A DNA stretch of 64,000 nucleotides from Thermoanaerobacterales bacterium 50_218 (GTDB lineage Bacteria > Bacillota > DSM-12270 > Thermacetogeniales > Thermacetogeniaceae): contig LGFL01000001.1 in the NCBI GenBank assembly GCA_001508855.1, forward strand, positions 1-64,000, given 5' to 3'. Each line of letters begins with the position of its first letter. Position 1 is the first letter of the stretch. The notes under the pieces were generated by a model that made no database searches, had not been told where the DNA came from, and saw nothing but the letters and a program-made list of their open reading frames with translations. Positions 16,552-25,751 of the stretch are shown here, piece after piece. The translations under genes were made by a program, and so were the position numbers.

Positions 16552-17210
16552 TAAAAAAGGAAGAACTAAAGATAAATCAAAAGGTCGAGGTTCAGATACC
16601 TGATGGTTCCTATAAGGGGAACTATTCCAGCCGAGTAGAAGAAATCCATCCAGATGGCAGCATTGTTCTTGCTGCTCCCTTCAAGCGGGGAGTGCTTATT
16701 CCTTTGCGAAAGGGAGATACTGTTATTGTTAATTTTTGGGGACAAACCGCGGGTTACAGTTTTACGACGGCGGTACTAGAAACAAATTATCAGGATGTTC
16801 CGATGATCAGAGTTGCTGCACCTTCTACTGTCAGAAGAATCCAGAGGAGGAACTTTGTGAGAGTCCCGGCATGGATTCCTCTAGTTTTTAGTGTTTCTAG
16901 TGATTCAGATGATCCCTCCGAAAAAAAGATTTACAGAACAGAAACAGTAAACGTCAGCGGTGGGGGGTTGTTGATAAAGTCTCCCTTTAAACTCTCCGAG
17001 GGAGTTTGTTTAGAAATGGAAATTCACTTGCCGAAAAGGGGTCCTGTTAATGCTCGTGGGCAGGTGGTTCGGGTAGAGGAAAAAAGAGAGCAGTCTCCAA
17101 TGTATCTCATCGGGGTGGCTTTTACCGAAATTGCTGAGACCGACCGCACCAAGATCATCAACTTCGTCTTTGAGAAGCAGCGGGAGATGCGGCAGAAAGG
17201 TCTCATCTGA
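16548..17210 (+). CDS. ycgR: PilZ-domain flagellar brake protein of the YcgR/YpfB type
   Basis: 220 residues. The N-terminal YcgR-like beta domain (about 1-90) is followed by a PilZ domain. The c-di-GMP motifs are visible: an arginine cluster RRIQRR at 96-101 and NVSGGG at 135-140. Proteins of this type bind cyclic di-GMP and slow the motor by contacting MotA or FliG. It starts TTG 16548, overlapping flhG by 4 nt, and shares one base with cheB. Its place in the operon suggests it is always made along with the motor. Confidence 0.88.
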   Translation: MIKKEELKINQKVEVQIPDGSYKGNYSSRVEEIHPDGSIVLAAPFKRGVLIPLRKGDTVIVNFWGQTAGYSFTTAVLETNYQDVPMIRVAAPSTVRRIQRRNFVRVPAWIPLVFSVSSDSDDPSEKKIYRTETVNVSGGGLLIKSPFKLSEGVCLEMEIHLPKRGPVNARGQVVRVEEKREQSPMYLIGVAFTEIAETDRTKIINFVFEKQREMRQKGLI

Positions 17211-18280
17211 TGGGGGTGCTCTTTGACTTGGCGCGAATCAAAGTTTTGGTTGTTGATGATTCGGCTTTGATGCGCAGGATTATCTCTGACCTACTGAATT
17301 CCGATCCCGAGCTTGAGGTTATTGCCACGGCTCGAAATGGGAAAGAAGCTATTGAAAAGGTTTCTCAACTTTGTCCTGATGTTGTTACTCTCGATGTTGA
17401 GATGCCGGTTATGGACGGTCTGACAGCCTTGAAAGAGATTATGAAGGTTTGCCCAACTCCGGTGGTAATGCTCAGCAGTCTCACTCAAGAAGGAGCTGAA
17501 ATTACAGTAAAGGCTTTGCAACTGGGCGCTGTTGATTTTGTTCCTAAACCCTCAGGATCAATTTCACTCGATCTTCAAAAGGTCAAAGACGAACTGAACC
17601 GAAAAGTAAAAGTTGCCGCCAGGGTTAGACCTTCCCGCTTATATCTTACTCAACTAGCATTGCCTCTCTTAAAAAGAAAGGAAAAAGACCTGGAGAAACC
17701 ACCACCGAAAAAGCTCGTCTTAATCGGGACTTCGACAGGGGGACCGAAGGCCCTCAGTGAAGTGCTCTCTAAGTTGCCCGGCAACATTCCTGCTGCCCTG
17801 TTGATTGTGCAGCATATGCCTCCAGGTTTCACCAGGTCACTTGCAGAACGACTCGATCATCTCTCCGAACTCCGGGTAAAAGAAGCTGAGGACGGGGAAA
17901 AGGTTGTCTCTGGCACAGCGTATATTGCTCCTGGTGATTATCATCTGAAGGTTGAGGCGGTGCCTCCAGGTAAGCAACCCCGGCTGCGCCTCACCAAAGA
18001 ACCGCCATTGAATGGTCACCGTCCTTCGGTCGATGTTTTGATGAAGTCGGCAGTGCAAGCTGGATGCTGGGAATTGATTGGTGTGGTTTTGACTGGGATG
18101 GGTTCCGATGGTTGCGAAGGAATGAAGGAAATCAAGGCTCATCATGGAAAAACGATTGCTGAAGATGAGTCAACAGCCATTGTTTTTGGGATGCCCAGAG
18201 CGGCGATTGAGGCTGGTGTGGTTGACCGTGTTGTTCCTCTTCCTTTGATATCTAGAGAGATTGTCAAGATGTTGGAGTAG
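17210..18280 (+). CDS. cheB: Chemotaxis methylesterase/deamidase CheB
   Basis: 356 residues. The receiver domain has D62 as phospho-acceptor (LDVEMPVMDG). A linker then leads to the methylesterase domain with catalytic S175 (GTSTGGPK), H202 (VQHMPPGF) and D300 (GMGSDG). It removes methyl groups from, or deamidates, receptor glutamyl sites for adaptation. ATG 17210 overlaps the previous stop by one base. No cheR is visible in the window, so the methyltransferase must lie elsewhere. Confidence 0.95.
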   Translation: MGVLFDLARIKVLVVDDSALMRRIISDLLNSDPELEVIATARNGKEAIEKVSQLCPDVVTLDVEMPVMDGLTALKEIMKVCPTPVVMLSSLTQEGAEITVKALQLGAVDFVPKPSGSISLDLQKVKDELNRKVKVAARVRPSRLYLTQLALPLLKRKEKDLEKPPPKKLVLIGTSTGGPKALSEVLSKLPGNIPAALLIVQHMPPGFTRSLAERLDHLSELRVKEAEDGEKVVSGTAYIAPGDYHLKVEAVPPGKQPRLRLTKEPPLNGHRPSVDVLMKSAVQAGCWELIGVVLTGMGSDGCEGMKEIKAHHGKTIAEDESTAIVFGMPRAAIEAGVVDRVVPLPLISREIVKMLE

Positions 18281-18314
18281 TTTTAGAGGAGAGAAAAAAC
18301 AGGGGGGTTGACTT

Positions 18315-20282
18315 GTGGACCTAACTCAGTATCTGGATCTTTTTCTTGCCGAAGCAAGGGAACATTTGGAATCACTCAGTGAACATCTTTTGCGACTGGA
18401 GAAGGAACCGGAAAATAAGGAGATTATTAACGAGATCTTCAGGTCGGCCCATACATTGAAAGGTATGGCCGCAACGATGGGGTTTGAGCAGATCACTGAA
18501 CTGACGCATGAAATGGAAAATGCTTTGAGCCTTTTAAAAGAAGAAAAGGTTCGAGTAACTCCTGAAGTTATCGACGTGCTCCTGAGGTGCGTCGATCTTC
18601 TGGAAGTGATGGTGCGGGATCTCAAGGAGGGCAAATCAGAATCCCGTTTTTTCCAGGACCTTTTGGAGGAACTGCAACAATTGAGTTCTTTTGCTGTTGA
18701 ATCTCCTCAAGAAGTTTCTTCTACTGCTACTCCTTCTGGTCTCGAATTTAATGAATATGACATTTCGGTAATCCAGGCAGCAGAAGAAAACGGTTACAAG
18801 GCTTTTTACCTTAAGGTCGGTCTGGCACCAGGGACGGTGATGAAGTCTGTTCGAGCTTTTATGGTCTTTCGTAATCTGGAAGATATCGGACAGATTATCA
18901 AGTGTTATCCACCAGCTCAGGACCTCGAAGAGGAGCGCTTCGAAGACGAATTCGAGGTTGTTCTGCTTACCCAGGTCTCCCGGGAAAAGGTTTCTGAAGT
19001 ACTCGAAAAAATTTCCGAGGTCAGGGTCCTCGCCCTTAAAGAGCTTAAAACAAGTGAACTTATTTCCAAGCCCGAACCGAAAAAGGAGGTTTCTCAGGAG
19101 CAAGCCAGAGAGTCTCTCCGTGATTTTTCTGCACCCCGGACATTGCGCACAGTCAGGGTGGATATTGAGCGGCTTGATAATTTGATGAATTTAGTTGGAG
19201 AACTAGTGATCAACAAGACAAGGCTTGAGCAGATTGGTGTCACCCACAGGATCAGCGAACTATTGGAAGCTGTCGAGCAGATGGGGCGGCTTACTTCTGA
19301 CCTCCAGTCCCTTGTTATGAAAGTGCGTATGGTTCCTGTAGAACACGTTTTTAACCGTTTTCCTCGCATGGTGAGGGACCTTGCCCGCGAAATGGGCAAG
19401 GAAGTGGAATTTGTCGTTGAAGGGAAAGAAACAGAACTTGATCGAACCGTTATCGATGAGATTGGGGAGCCACTTGTTCACCTTCTCCGAAATGCTCTTG
19501 ACCATGGGATCGAAGCTCCAGAAGAGAGGATCAAAAAAGGCAAACCGCGAGTGGGACTCCTGCGTCTTGAAGCTCGTCATGAAGGAAATAACGTGATTAT
19601 TGAGGTTGAGGACGACGGTCGAGGAATTGATTTGGAGAAGGTCCGGGAAAAGGCAATTGCTATGGGTTTGTTGAGCGAGAAAGAAGAAAGTTATCTCGAT
19701 GAAAAAGCTCTTTTAAACCTGATTTTTCAACCAGGCTTCAGTACTGCAGACGAGGTTACTGATGTCTCCGGGCGCGGGGTGGGGATGGATGTTGTCAAAT
19801 CTAAAATAGAGTCTTTGAACGGAACGATTGAGGTCGAAACCAAAAAAGATCTGGGGACAAAGGTCAAAATAAGTCTGCCTCTTACACTGGCGATCATCCA
19901 GGCTTTGCTCGTCAATGTAGGAAATGAACAATACGCAATTCCTCTCAGCTCCATCGATGAGACCACTTGCGTTACTTCTGACCAGATTAAAACCATGCAG
20001 AACAGGGAAGTAATGTTTCTCCGGGGAATGGTACTGCCACTGGTGCGACTACACGATCTTTTGGGGACAGAAAGAGTTTCTGAGAATGGGGAAATGTATG
20101 TTGTGGTCGCCAGAAAAGGAGAGCGCCAAGTGGGGTTGGTCGTTGACTCCCTTGCTGGGCAGCAGGATATTGTAATCAAGTCTCTTGGGAAGTTCCTTGA
20201 GGGCATTCCTGGAATTGCTGGAGCGACCATTCTGGGAAATGGCCAGGTTGCTTTGATTATTGATGTAAATTCTCTCTTTTGA
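18315..20282 (+). CDS. cheA: Chemotaxis histidine kinase CheA
   Basis: 655 residues. P1 histidine phosphotransfer domain with H46 (FRSAHTLKGMAATMGF). A P2-like middle domain lies at about 150-245. The P3 dimer helices begin near 275 (RVDIERLDNLMNLVGELVIN). The P4 kinase has the N box (HLLRNALDHG), G1 (VEDDGRGID) and G2 (GRGVGMDVV). P5, a CheW-like regulatory domain, runs from about 535 to the end. It phosphorylates CheY and CheB in response to receptors. The start is GTG 18315 after GGGGGG. Confidence 0.96.
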   Translation: MDLTQYLDLFLAEAREHLESLSEHLLRLEKEPENKEIINEIFRSAHTLKGMAATMGFEQITELTHEMENALSLLKEEKVRVTPEVIDVLLRCVDLLEVMVRDLKEGKSESRFFQDLLEELQQLSSFAVESPQEVSSTATPSGLEFNEYDISVIQAAEENGYKAFYLKVGLAPGTVMKSVRAFMVFRNLEDIGQIIKCYPPAQDLEEERFEDEFEVVLLTQVSREKVSEVLEKISEVRVLALKELKTSELISKPEPKKEVSQEQARESLRDFSAPRTLRTVRVDIERLDNLMNLVGELVINKTRLEQIGVTHRISELLEAVEQMGRLTSDLQSLVMKVRMVPVEHVFNRFPRMVRDLAREMGKEVEFVVEGKETELDRTVIDEIGEPLVHLLRNALDHGIEAPEERIKKGKPRVGLLRLEARHEGNNVIIEVEDDGRGIDLEKVREKAIAMGLLSEKEESYLDEKALLNLIFQPGFSTADEVTDVSGRGVGMDVVKSKIESLNGTIEVETKKDLGTKVKISLPLTLAIIQALLVNVGNEQYAIPLSSIDETTCVTSDQIKTMQNREVMFLRGMVLPLVRLHDLLGTERVSENGEMYVVVARKGERQVGLVVDSLAGQQDIVIKSLGKFLEGIPGIAGATILGNGQVALIIDVNSLF

Positions 20283-20303
20283 GGTATAGGAGGAAATGGA
20301 ACG

Positions 20304-20774
20304 ATGGAAGAAGTTAAAACCAGGATCGAAGAAGAGGTTCAACTGGTTGTGTTTTCTGTTGGTGAAGAAGAATATGCTCTGGAAATCGAACAAGTCCAAG
20401 AAATTAACCGTCTATTACCAATTACCAGGGTTCCTCGGGCACCTTCGTTTATTGAAGGGGTCATTAACCTGCGGGGTAATGTGATTCCTGTTGTCAATTT
20501 GCACTACCGCCTGGGAGTTGGCACAAGGGTCAATACTAATGACACCCGTATTATCATTGCTCTTGTTTATGATAACCCTGTTGGGCTGGTTGTTGATCGA
20601 GTTAGCGAGGTTCTTTATCTTCCCAAGAATAGGATCGAGTCACCTGATTCCGTGGGAGGAATTGCCAGGGTGGAGTATCTACGGGGTATTGGAAAGGTTG
20701 ATGGCCGACTTATTTTGCTTCTTAATCTTGATGCTCTTCTCGAAGTCGATCGATTGCTGAAACAGGTATCGTAG
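20304..20774 (+). CDS. cheW: Chemotaxis coupling protein CheW
   Basis: 156 residues, a single CheW domain (about 14-150) with the standard QLVVFSVGEEEYALEI, then the core VPRAPSFIEGVINLRGNVIPV. It links receptors to CheA. ATG 20304 has AGGAGGAAATGG upstream. It sits between cheA and cheC, as expected. Confidence 0.95.
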   Translation: MEEVKTRIEEEVQLVVFSVGEEEYALEIEQVQEINRLLPITRVPRAPSFIEGVINLRGNVIPVVNLHYRLGVGTRVNTNDTRIIIALVYDNPVGLVVDRVSEVLYLPKNRIESPDSVGGIARVEYLRGIGKVDGRLILLLNLDALLEVDRLLKQVS

Positions 20775-20806
20775 CCGAGATTTTGATAAAGAATGGAGGG
20801 TAATCT

Positions 20807-21424
20807 TTGGGTAATACATTCGAATCTTTGAGCAATTTTCAAAAAGACGCTCTAAAAGAAGTGGGAAATATTGGTGCCGGGAACGCTGCCACTGCTCTCT
20901 CGAAGCTCGTGGGAGAACGCATTGAGATGAGTGTTCCCCAGGTGAGAGTCCTCCCTTTTTCTCAAATTCCAGAAATAGTAGGGGGTCCTGAGGCTGTTGT
21001 TTCCGGAGTGTATATAAGGATTACAGGTTCTGCTCCTGGTGGGATTTTGTTTCTTCTACCTTTTTCAGACAGCAAACGCCTGCTTGCTGTTTTGCTGAAG
21101 AGGGAGATATCTGACAAAGGCTGGGGTGAACTCGAGAACTCTACCTTAATGGAAGTAGGAAACATTCTTTGCGGGGCGTTTTTGAATGCTCTCGCGATGT
21201 TTACTTCACTTTCGTTTTACCCTTCTGTTCCCAGCCTCTGTATTGATATGGCTGGGGCGATCCTGGGAACAGCTTTCCACAGCTTGGGTGAAGTTGGGGA
21301 TGAAGCTCTTTTTATCGAGACAGAGTTCAGTTGTCAGGCACAACACATTGTGGGATACTTTTTCTTTTTACCCGAGGCTGAGTCTCTTACCACCATCTTG
21401 AGTTCCCTTGGGGTGAATCGTTAG
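20807..21424 (+). CDS. cheC: CheY-P phosphatase CheC
   Basis: 205 residues. There are two active-site helices with the E-x-x-N pattern: LKEVGNIGAGNAATAL near residue 17 and LMEVGNILCGAFLNAL near 110. CheC dephosphorylates CheY-P and, with CheD, tunes receptor adaptation. TTG 20807 follows GGAGGG with good spacing. Its stop shares one base with the cheD start. Together with FliY this gives two CheY-P phosphatases in one operon. Confidence 0.94.
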   Translation: MGNTFESLSNFQKDALKEVGNIGAGNAATALSKLVGERIEMSVPQVRVLPFSQIPEIVGGPEAVVSGVYIRITGSAPGGILFLLPFSDSKRLLAVLLKREISDKGWGELENSTLMEVGNILCGAFLNALAMFTSLSFYPSVPSLCIDMAGAILGTAFHSLGEVGDEALFIETEFSCQAQHIVGYFFFLPEAESLTTILSSLGVNR

Positions 21425-21909
21425 TGGAAGATATATTAAAAGTAGGGATTGCTGAGCTGAAAGTGGCAACACCTCCAAAAAAGCTGGCCAGCGCAGGGTT
21501 AGGGTCTTGTGTGGGTGTCTGCCTTTACGATCCTGTAGCTAAAGTTGCGGGGCTCGCTCATGTAATGCTCCCTGACAGCAAGCAGGCTAAGAGCGCTGAT
21601 AATAAAGCAAAATTTGCAGATACCGCAGTTGGCGCTCTGCTGGCGGAAATGTCCAAATTGGGTGCAGAAAAAAAGCGCATTGTTGCCAAGATTGCCGGTG
21701 GAGCCCAGATGTTTGCTTTGGGTTCTGCTCCTGATTTTATGCGTATTGGGGAAAGAAACGTCGAAGCCACCAAGAAGGCTCTGGAAAAAGAAGGCATCCC
21801 TTTGATTGCCGCAGATGTTGGGGGTAATTACGGGAGAAGCATCGAATTTTGCCCATCCACCGGAAAACTGTACATCAGAGCGATTGGGCTTGGAGAGAAG
21901 GTGATCTGA
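21424..21909 (+). CDS. cheD: Receptor glutamine deamidase CheD
   Basis: 161 residues. The catalytic cysteine is in GLGSCVGVCLYDP (about residue 29) and the histidine in GLAHVMLPDS (about 44). It deamidates receptor glutamines and binds CheC. GTG 21424 overlaps the cheC stop by one base. Length and motifs are typical. Confidence 0.94.
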   Translation: MEDILKVGIAELKVATPPKKLASAGLGSCVGVCLYDPVAKVAGLAHVMLPDSKQAKSADNKAKFADTAVGALLAEMSKLGAEKKRIVAKIAGGAQMFALGSAPDFMRIGERNVEATKKALEKEGIPLIAADVGGNYGRSIEFCPSTGKLYIRAIGLGEKVI

Positions 21910-22221
21910 ATTTATGTACTGATCTTCACCCTTGGAGTCGTCTTTCTGGTTATTCTTCTCGGTTTGCTGAAACAGGTTTCTTGTGTGGTTTTGCTGAAAA
22001 GAGCCCTGCTTTCAGGCTTGGTCATTTATCTCGTAGTTGCCCTTTTCGACTTGGTATGGCAGCAACTGCTGAAGAAGTCACCTCAAGGAGAAAGAGCCGA
22101 GGCAAGAAAATCAAGAAATCAACAAGTAGAACCCGATTTGGTTTCTCGCTTGACTGAGGATCCCGCACGTGGTGCTGAATTGCTTCAGAAGATGGGACTG
22201 ACCAGAGAGGAAGACAACTAA
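21910..22221 (+). CDS. Small membrane protein of unknown function, start uncertain
   Basis: I do not recognise this protein. The frame is open from just after the cheD stop to 22221. The first half encodes two hydrophobic stretches (IYVLIFTLGVVFLVILLGLL, and SGLVIYLVVALFDLVW), then a basic linker and a short acidic tail ending KMGLTREEDN. No ATG or GTG start exists in the first half. Options are ATT 21910 (GGAGAG 11 nt upstream), CTG 21919, or TTG 21964, which would lose the first helix. It is in the position of a flagellar accessory gene between cheD and sigD. Length is 103 residues from 21910 or 85 from 21964. Confidence 0.5.
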   Translation: MYVLIFTLGVVFLVILLGLLKQVSCVVLLKRALLSGLVIYLVVALFDLVWQQLLKKSPQGERAEARKSRNQQVEPDLVSRLTEDPARGAELLQKMGLTREEDN

Positions 22222-22238
22222 AATTGGAGGAGCTTTAG

Positions 22239-23027
22239 ATGGAGGAGCTTGGCTCTAATGAGACTAACTTACTCTGGAAGAAATACAAGAAAGAAAATGA
22301 CCTCCGGGCTCGGGAAAAACTGATTCTCCACTACATTCCTCTTGTCAAAAATGTGGCCGGTCAACTGATCATTGGCCTGCGAGGGTATTTTGAGCTTGAT
22401 GACCTCATCAGTGCTGGTGTTTATGGGTTAATCTGCGCTGTTGATAGATTTGATCCTGACAAGGGTTTCAAGTTCGAAACCTTTGCTCTTGCCCGGATTA
22501 AAGGGGCAATTTTTGACTGGCTGCGCTCGATGAACTGGATGCCTCATTCAATCCGTAACAAGGCGCGGGAACTGGAGAGGGCGTTGATGGAGTTGGAGCA
22601 GAGTTTGGGACGACCTCCAGATGACCACGAACTTGCTGATTATTTGGGCTTAACGGTAGAGAGGCTCCAAAAGTTACTGCACGAGGTGACCCCAGTAACT
22701 TTGGTTTCTCTTGAAGAGTGCTTGTTTTCTGAAGAGGGAAAAAATAACTCAGTTTCTTTGGCAGAAACGGTTGCTGATCCCCGCGCCGAGGATCCCTTGA
22801 AGTGTGCGGAACTTGGTGAAATCAAACAGGTCCTTGCAAAAGCGATAGCGAGGTTGCCGGAAAAGGAAAGGCTCGTGGTTACTTTATACTACTACGAGGA
22901 TTTGACTCTGAAAGAGATAGGAAAAGTTATTGGGGTTTCTGAATCCCGGGTTTGCCAACTCCATACCAAGGCGATTCTCCGTCTGCGGGGGTATCTGAGT
23001 AAAAAGAAGGAGATGTTGACGACTTGA
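22239..23027 (+). CDS. sigD: Flagellar sigma factor SigD/FliA
   Basis: 262 residues. Region 2 (YFELDDLISAGVYGLICAVDRFDP, then KFETFALARIKGAIFDWLR), region 3 (about 105-170) and a region 4 helix-turn-helix (LTLKEIGKVIGVSESRVCQLHTKA) are all clear. It directs transcription of late flagellar and chemotaxis genes. ATG 22239 has GGAGGAGC upstream. It lies near the operon end, as in Bacillus, so sigma-D dosage should depend on readthrough from the distant operon promoter. Confidence 0.95.
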   Translation: MEELGSNETNLLWKKYKKENDLRAREKLILHYIPLVKNVAGQLIIGLRGYFELDDLISAGVYGLICAVDRFDPDKGFKFETFALARIKGAIFDWLRSMNWMPHSIRNKARELERALMELEQSLGRPPDDHELADYLGLTVERLQKLLHEVTPVTLVSLEECLFSEEGKNNSVSLAETVADPRAEDPLKCAELGEIKQVLAKAIARLPEKERLVVTLYYYEDLTLKEIGKVIGVSESRVCQLHTKAILRLRGYLSKKKEMLTT

Positions 23028-23043
23028 GTGGGAGGTAATCCTT

Positions 23044-24687
23044 TTGGTTGTCGGAGAGGAGAACTTTGAAAAGAAAAGAGAAGAAAGAGAGCAATGCTTG
23101 AAAGTGCTGCAACTTCTCAGGTTTGCAGATGATGGGGTTTATCTCCGGGCTCCCAGAAATGGAGAAGAAGGCGTGACCCTTGCGGAAATTGAGCAGGCCC
23201 TGCAGGTCCTGGGAGTTACGAATGTCGACTGGGAAGGTTTGAAAAACGCCCTTGAACAGAAGTTCGAAGAAATCAAGATTGCTCCTCCCCAACCAGGGCC
23301 GCAGATAGATGGAGAGGTTCTGGTGCAAGTTAGTGGAGATGAGATGGAAGCAGCAGTTGCTGTTTATCCTCCTTTGGGAGGAAAGCCTGTCGACTCCGAC
23401 CTGCTTAAGGAAGAGTTGAAAAAAGCCGGGGTGGTTTTTGGAATCGACCATGAAAAAATTAAGGAAGCAGTTGAGCCAGATAACCTGGGCCGACCTGTGG
23501 TGGTCGCTCGAGGTAAGCCACCAGTTGATGGGAAGGATGCCGAGATTACTTATCACTTTCCTGTCGAAGGGCCATCCCTGAAACCTGTGGAAAGAGAAAA
23601 TGGAAAAGTCGATTACTACAATTTGCGGCTTGTCTTCAATGTGGAAAAGGGGCAGATCCTGGCTACGAAAGTTCCGGCAACACCTGGAGAACCAGGGGTC
23701 ACGGTTACGGGAAAACAGTTACCCCCGCGTCCTGGGAGAGATAAGCCGTTGCGTCCTGGAAGGAATACCGAGCTGACGGATGAGGGAGGAGTTCTGATAG
23801 CCACGTCTCCTGGTCATGTAGTAATGGAGGAAAACAAGATTAGTGTTCACTCTGTTTATTTTGTCGCTGGTGATGTGGATTTCTCTACTGGCAATGTTGA
23901 TTTTGTGGGAAGTGTGCAGATTCGTGGTGGCATCAAGTTTGGGTTTACTGTGCGGGCTGAGGGAGACGTGGAGGTGGGGGAAACTGTTGAAGGTGGCTCG
24001 ATCATTGCCGGCGGAAATGTTGTTGTCCGGGGGGGAATCCGCGGGCAGGGAAAAGGAAAGGTGGTTGCCGGAGGGAGTGTCTTCGCCAGGTTTCTGGAGA
24101 AGGCTGATGTTCAAGCTGGTGGCGATGTTGTTGTTGGGGAAGCGATCATGCACAGTACGGTTCAGGCTGGTGGAAAAATTTCTGTCAGTGGTAAAAAGGG
24201 GTTGATCGTAGGGGGGCTCTGTCGTGCTGGCGGTGACATTGAAGCCAGGATCATCGGGTCCAATCTGGCTACTGTGACCCAGCTTGAAGTCGGAGTCAAG
24301 CCCGAACTTCGGGAATCTCATGAAAGGGTGGAAAAAGAAATTGAGAAACTCGAAAAGCAGTTAGATCAGGTAGAAAAAACGTTGAGTTTTATAAACAAAC
24401 TGCTCAAGGCAGGGAGAGAGTTGCCGCAGGAGAAGAGAGACCTTTTGCAGAAGTTAGTCCAGGCCCGGAAGCAGATCCTCGCCAGGATTGAAGAACTGAA
24501 ACTTGAGGAGGAAGAGTTACAGGAGAAGTTGAATACACTTGAAAAGGGGAGAGTGAAGGTCAGGGATGTGGTCTTTCCTGGTGTGGTTGTCAAGATCGGC
24601 CAAAATGTCTACTATGTGCGGGATCAACTTCATTACGTGACCTTTCATCTAGAGGAGGGTGAGATCAAACTTTCCTCTTACTCGTGA
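23044..24687 (+). CDS. FapA-family protein (DUF342), polymer-forming beta-helix
   Basis: 547 residues. A helical N-terminus (about 1-75) precedes the DUF342/FapA core (about 90-420). The core is a glycine- and valine-rich array of short repeated strands (VRAEGDVEVGETVEGGSIIAGG and related turns) typical of a right-handed beta-helix. A long coiled coil follows (about 425-510, K/E/L/Q rich), then a small beta tail. The family is common near motility and sensory genes in Firmicutes and its biochemical role is unclear. TTG 23044 follows GGGAGGTAA. Confidence 0.85.
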   Translation: MVVGEENFEKKREEREQCLKVLQLLRFADDGVYLRAPRNGEEGVTLAEIEQALQVLGVTNVDWEGLKNALEQKFEEIKIAPPQPGPQIDGEVLVQVSGDEMEAAVAVYPPLGGKPVDSDLLKEELKKAGVVFGIDHEKIKEAVEPDNLGRPVVVARGKPPVDGKDAEITYHFPVEGPSLKPVERENGKVDYYNLRLVFNVEKGQILATKVPATPGEPGVTVTGKQLPPRPGRDKPLRPGRNTELTDEGGVLIATSPGHVVMEENKISVHSVYFVAGDVDFSTGNVDFVGSVQIRGGIKFGFTVRAEGDVEVGETVEGGSIIAGGNVVVRGGIRGQGKGKVVAGGSVFARFLEKADVQAGGDVVVGEAIMHSTVQAGGKISVSGKKGLIVGGLCRAGGDIEARIIGSNLATVTQLEVGVKPELRESHERVEKEIEKLEKQLDQVEKTLSFINKLLKAGRELPQEKRDLLQKLVQARKQILARIEELKLEEEELQEKLNTLEKGRVKVRDVVFPGVVVKIGQNVYYVRDQLHYVTFHLEEGEIKLSSYS

Positions 24688-24802
24688 AACTCGTTCTTGA
24701 TGTGGCAGTTTTCCTGAGGGGGGAGGTGGAAAGGGGAAGAGTGAGGAGTTGGTTCTGTGGTTTTGAGGGCCGAAGCTTCTCGGTTGGGGGAGGGGATTGT
24801 GC

Positions 24803-25132
24803 GTGACCTTGAGGTCGGTTGATCTTCAAGTATTGTTGCCAAGGGTTCAGGAAGCAGGAAGGATTCAACAGATCCATCAGGCGAATGAGCAGACTCAGCA
24901 ACAGAGTTTTGCTGCTCATTTGCTCCGGGAAGCTGAGGTGGCTCAAAGAAGTGTACAAAATCTTCCGCAAGCAAGAGAAGGAATGATCAAGGAAAGGGAA
25001 AGACGGGAAGGTCGGTCTTCCCAGTCAGGTCAAAGGGAAAAGAAAAGTCCCAAAAAAGAAAAAGAAGGTTTCGGAAACTCCGGTGATTTTGACAATTGCC
25101 AGTTGGGTCAGAACATCGATTTCAAAATCTGA
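24803..25132 (+). CDS. Unknown small protein in the flagellar operon
   Basis: 109 residues from GTG 24803, chosen because GGGGAGGGG ends 7 nt upstream. The N-terminal half is predicted helical (LPRVQEAGRIQQIHQANEQ, then LLREAEVAQRSV). The C-terminal half is strongly basic and charged (K, E, R and S rich) and looks disordered. There is no membrane segment or signal. I do not recognise a named family. It lies between the fapA-type gene and a swrB-like gene, and many Clostridia carry a small Q-rich protein here. A 115-nt spacer with purine-rich tracts precedes it. Confidence 0.6.
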   Translation: MTLRSVDLQVLLPRVQEAGRIQQIHQANEQTQQQSFAAHLLREAEVAQRSVQNLPQAREGMIKERERREGRSSQSGQREKKSPKKEKEGFGNSGDFDNCQLGQNIDFKI

Positions 25133-25152
25133 GTTTGGGGTGTAAGTGATAA

Positions 25153-25704
25153 ATGACTTCCCTGGTGGTAGTTCTTGCTGTTCTTACTTTAGCGGTGTGT
25201 GCATTGGTATTCCTTGTAGTCTGGCGTGACCGAAGGGAATTGAAGTTGAATGAAATCGAAACCAGGCTTGCCAGAGTAGAGGAACTTATTAGTGAGGCTC
25301 AAAAGTTGAAAGATGAAATGGAAAAGATGCTCACTGCTGCCAGAAAACAGACTGACCTTGTGGTCTCCCAGGTAGAGGGTCAGGTTAAACAGGTAAAAAA
25401 TTCTGTTGCCAGCCTCGAGCAGCGACTTCATCTTGTGGGACAAAGCGGTGAGAAACGCGGGAAAAATCAGAGTTCGCGAAGTAAAAGCAAGTCTAAAGGA
25501 AGTAAGGAGCCCAAACAGAAGGCGCAAGGTAGCAGCAAGGGATCTAGAGAAGAGCCAATAAAAATCAATGATGGTGAAAGGTATGCAAAGTTGTATGAAC
25601 TGGCTGAGCAGGGTTTGAGCACTCAAGAGATTGCCAGACAGTTGAATATGGGTCATGATGAAGTTGAGCTTGTCTTGGAATTGAAGCGAAAGCGACTTTC
25701 CTGA
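25153..25704 (+). CDS. SwrB-like membrane protein (DUF6115 type)
   Basis: 183 residues. One N-terminal membrane helix (about 3-24) is followed by a coiled coil (about 30-95), a lysine/serine-rich linker (about 97-135) and a C-terminal helix-turn-helix-like segment (YELAEQGLSTQEIARQLNMGHDEVEL). This layout matches the YlxL/SwrB group that follows sigD in Firmicutes. SwrB of Bacillus promotes assembly of the export apparatus. It is the last gene before the operon terminator. Confidence 0.75.
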   Translation: MTSLVVVLAVLTLAVCALVFLVVWRDRRELKLNEIETRLARVEELISEAQKLKDEMEKMLTAARKQTDLVVSQVEGQVKQVKNSVASLEQRLHLVGQSGEKRGKNQSSRSKSKSKGSKEPKQKAQGSSKGSREEPIKINDGERYAKLYELAEQGLSTQEIARQLNMGHDEVELVLELKRKRLS

Positions 25705-25713
25705 GAAAGAAAT

Positions 25714-25750
25714 GGGCACCTGTATATAATAGCGCGCAGGTGCCCTTTTT
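25714..25750 (+). terminator. Terminator of the fla/che operon
   Basis: A perfect 9-bp stem GGGCACCTG (25714-25722) and CAGGTGCCC (25737-25745), with a 14-nt loop, is followed at once by TTTTT. It lies 10 nt after the last flagellar gene. Confidence 0.93.
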
Positions 25751-25751
25751 A

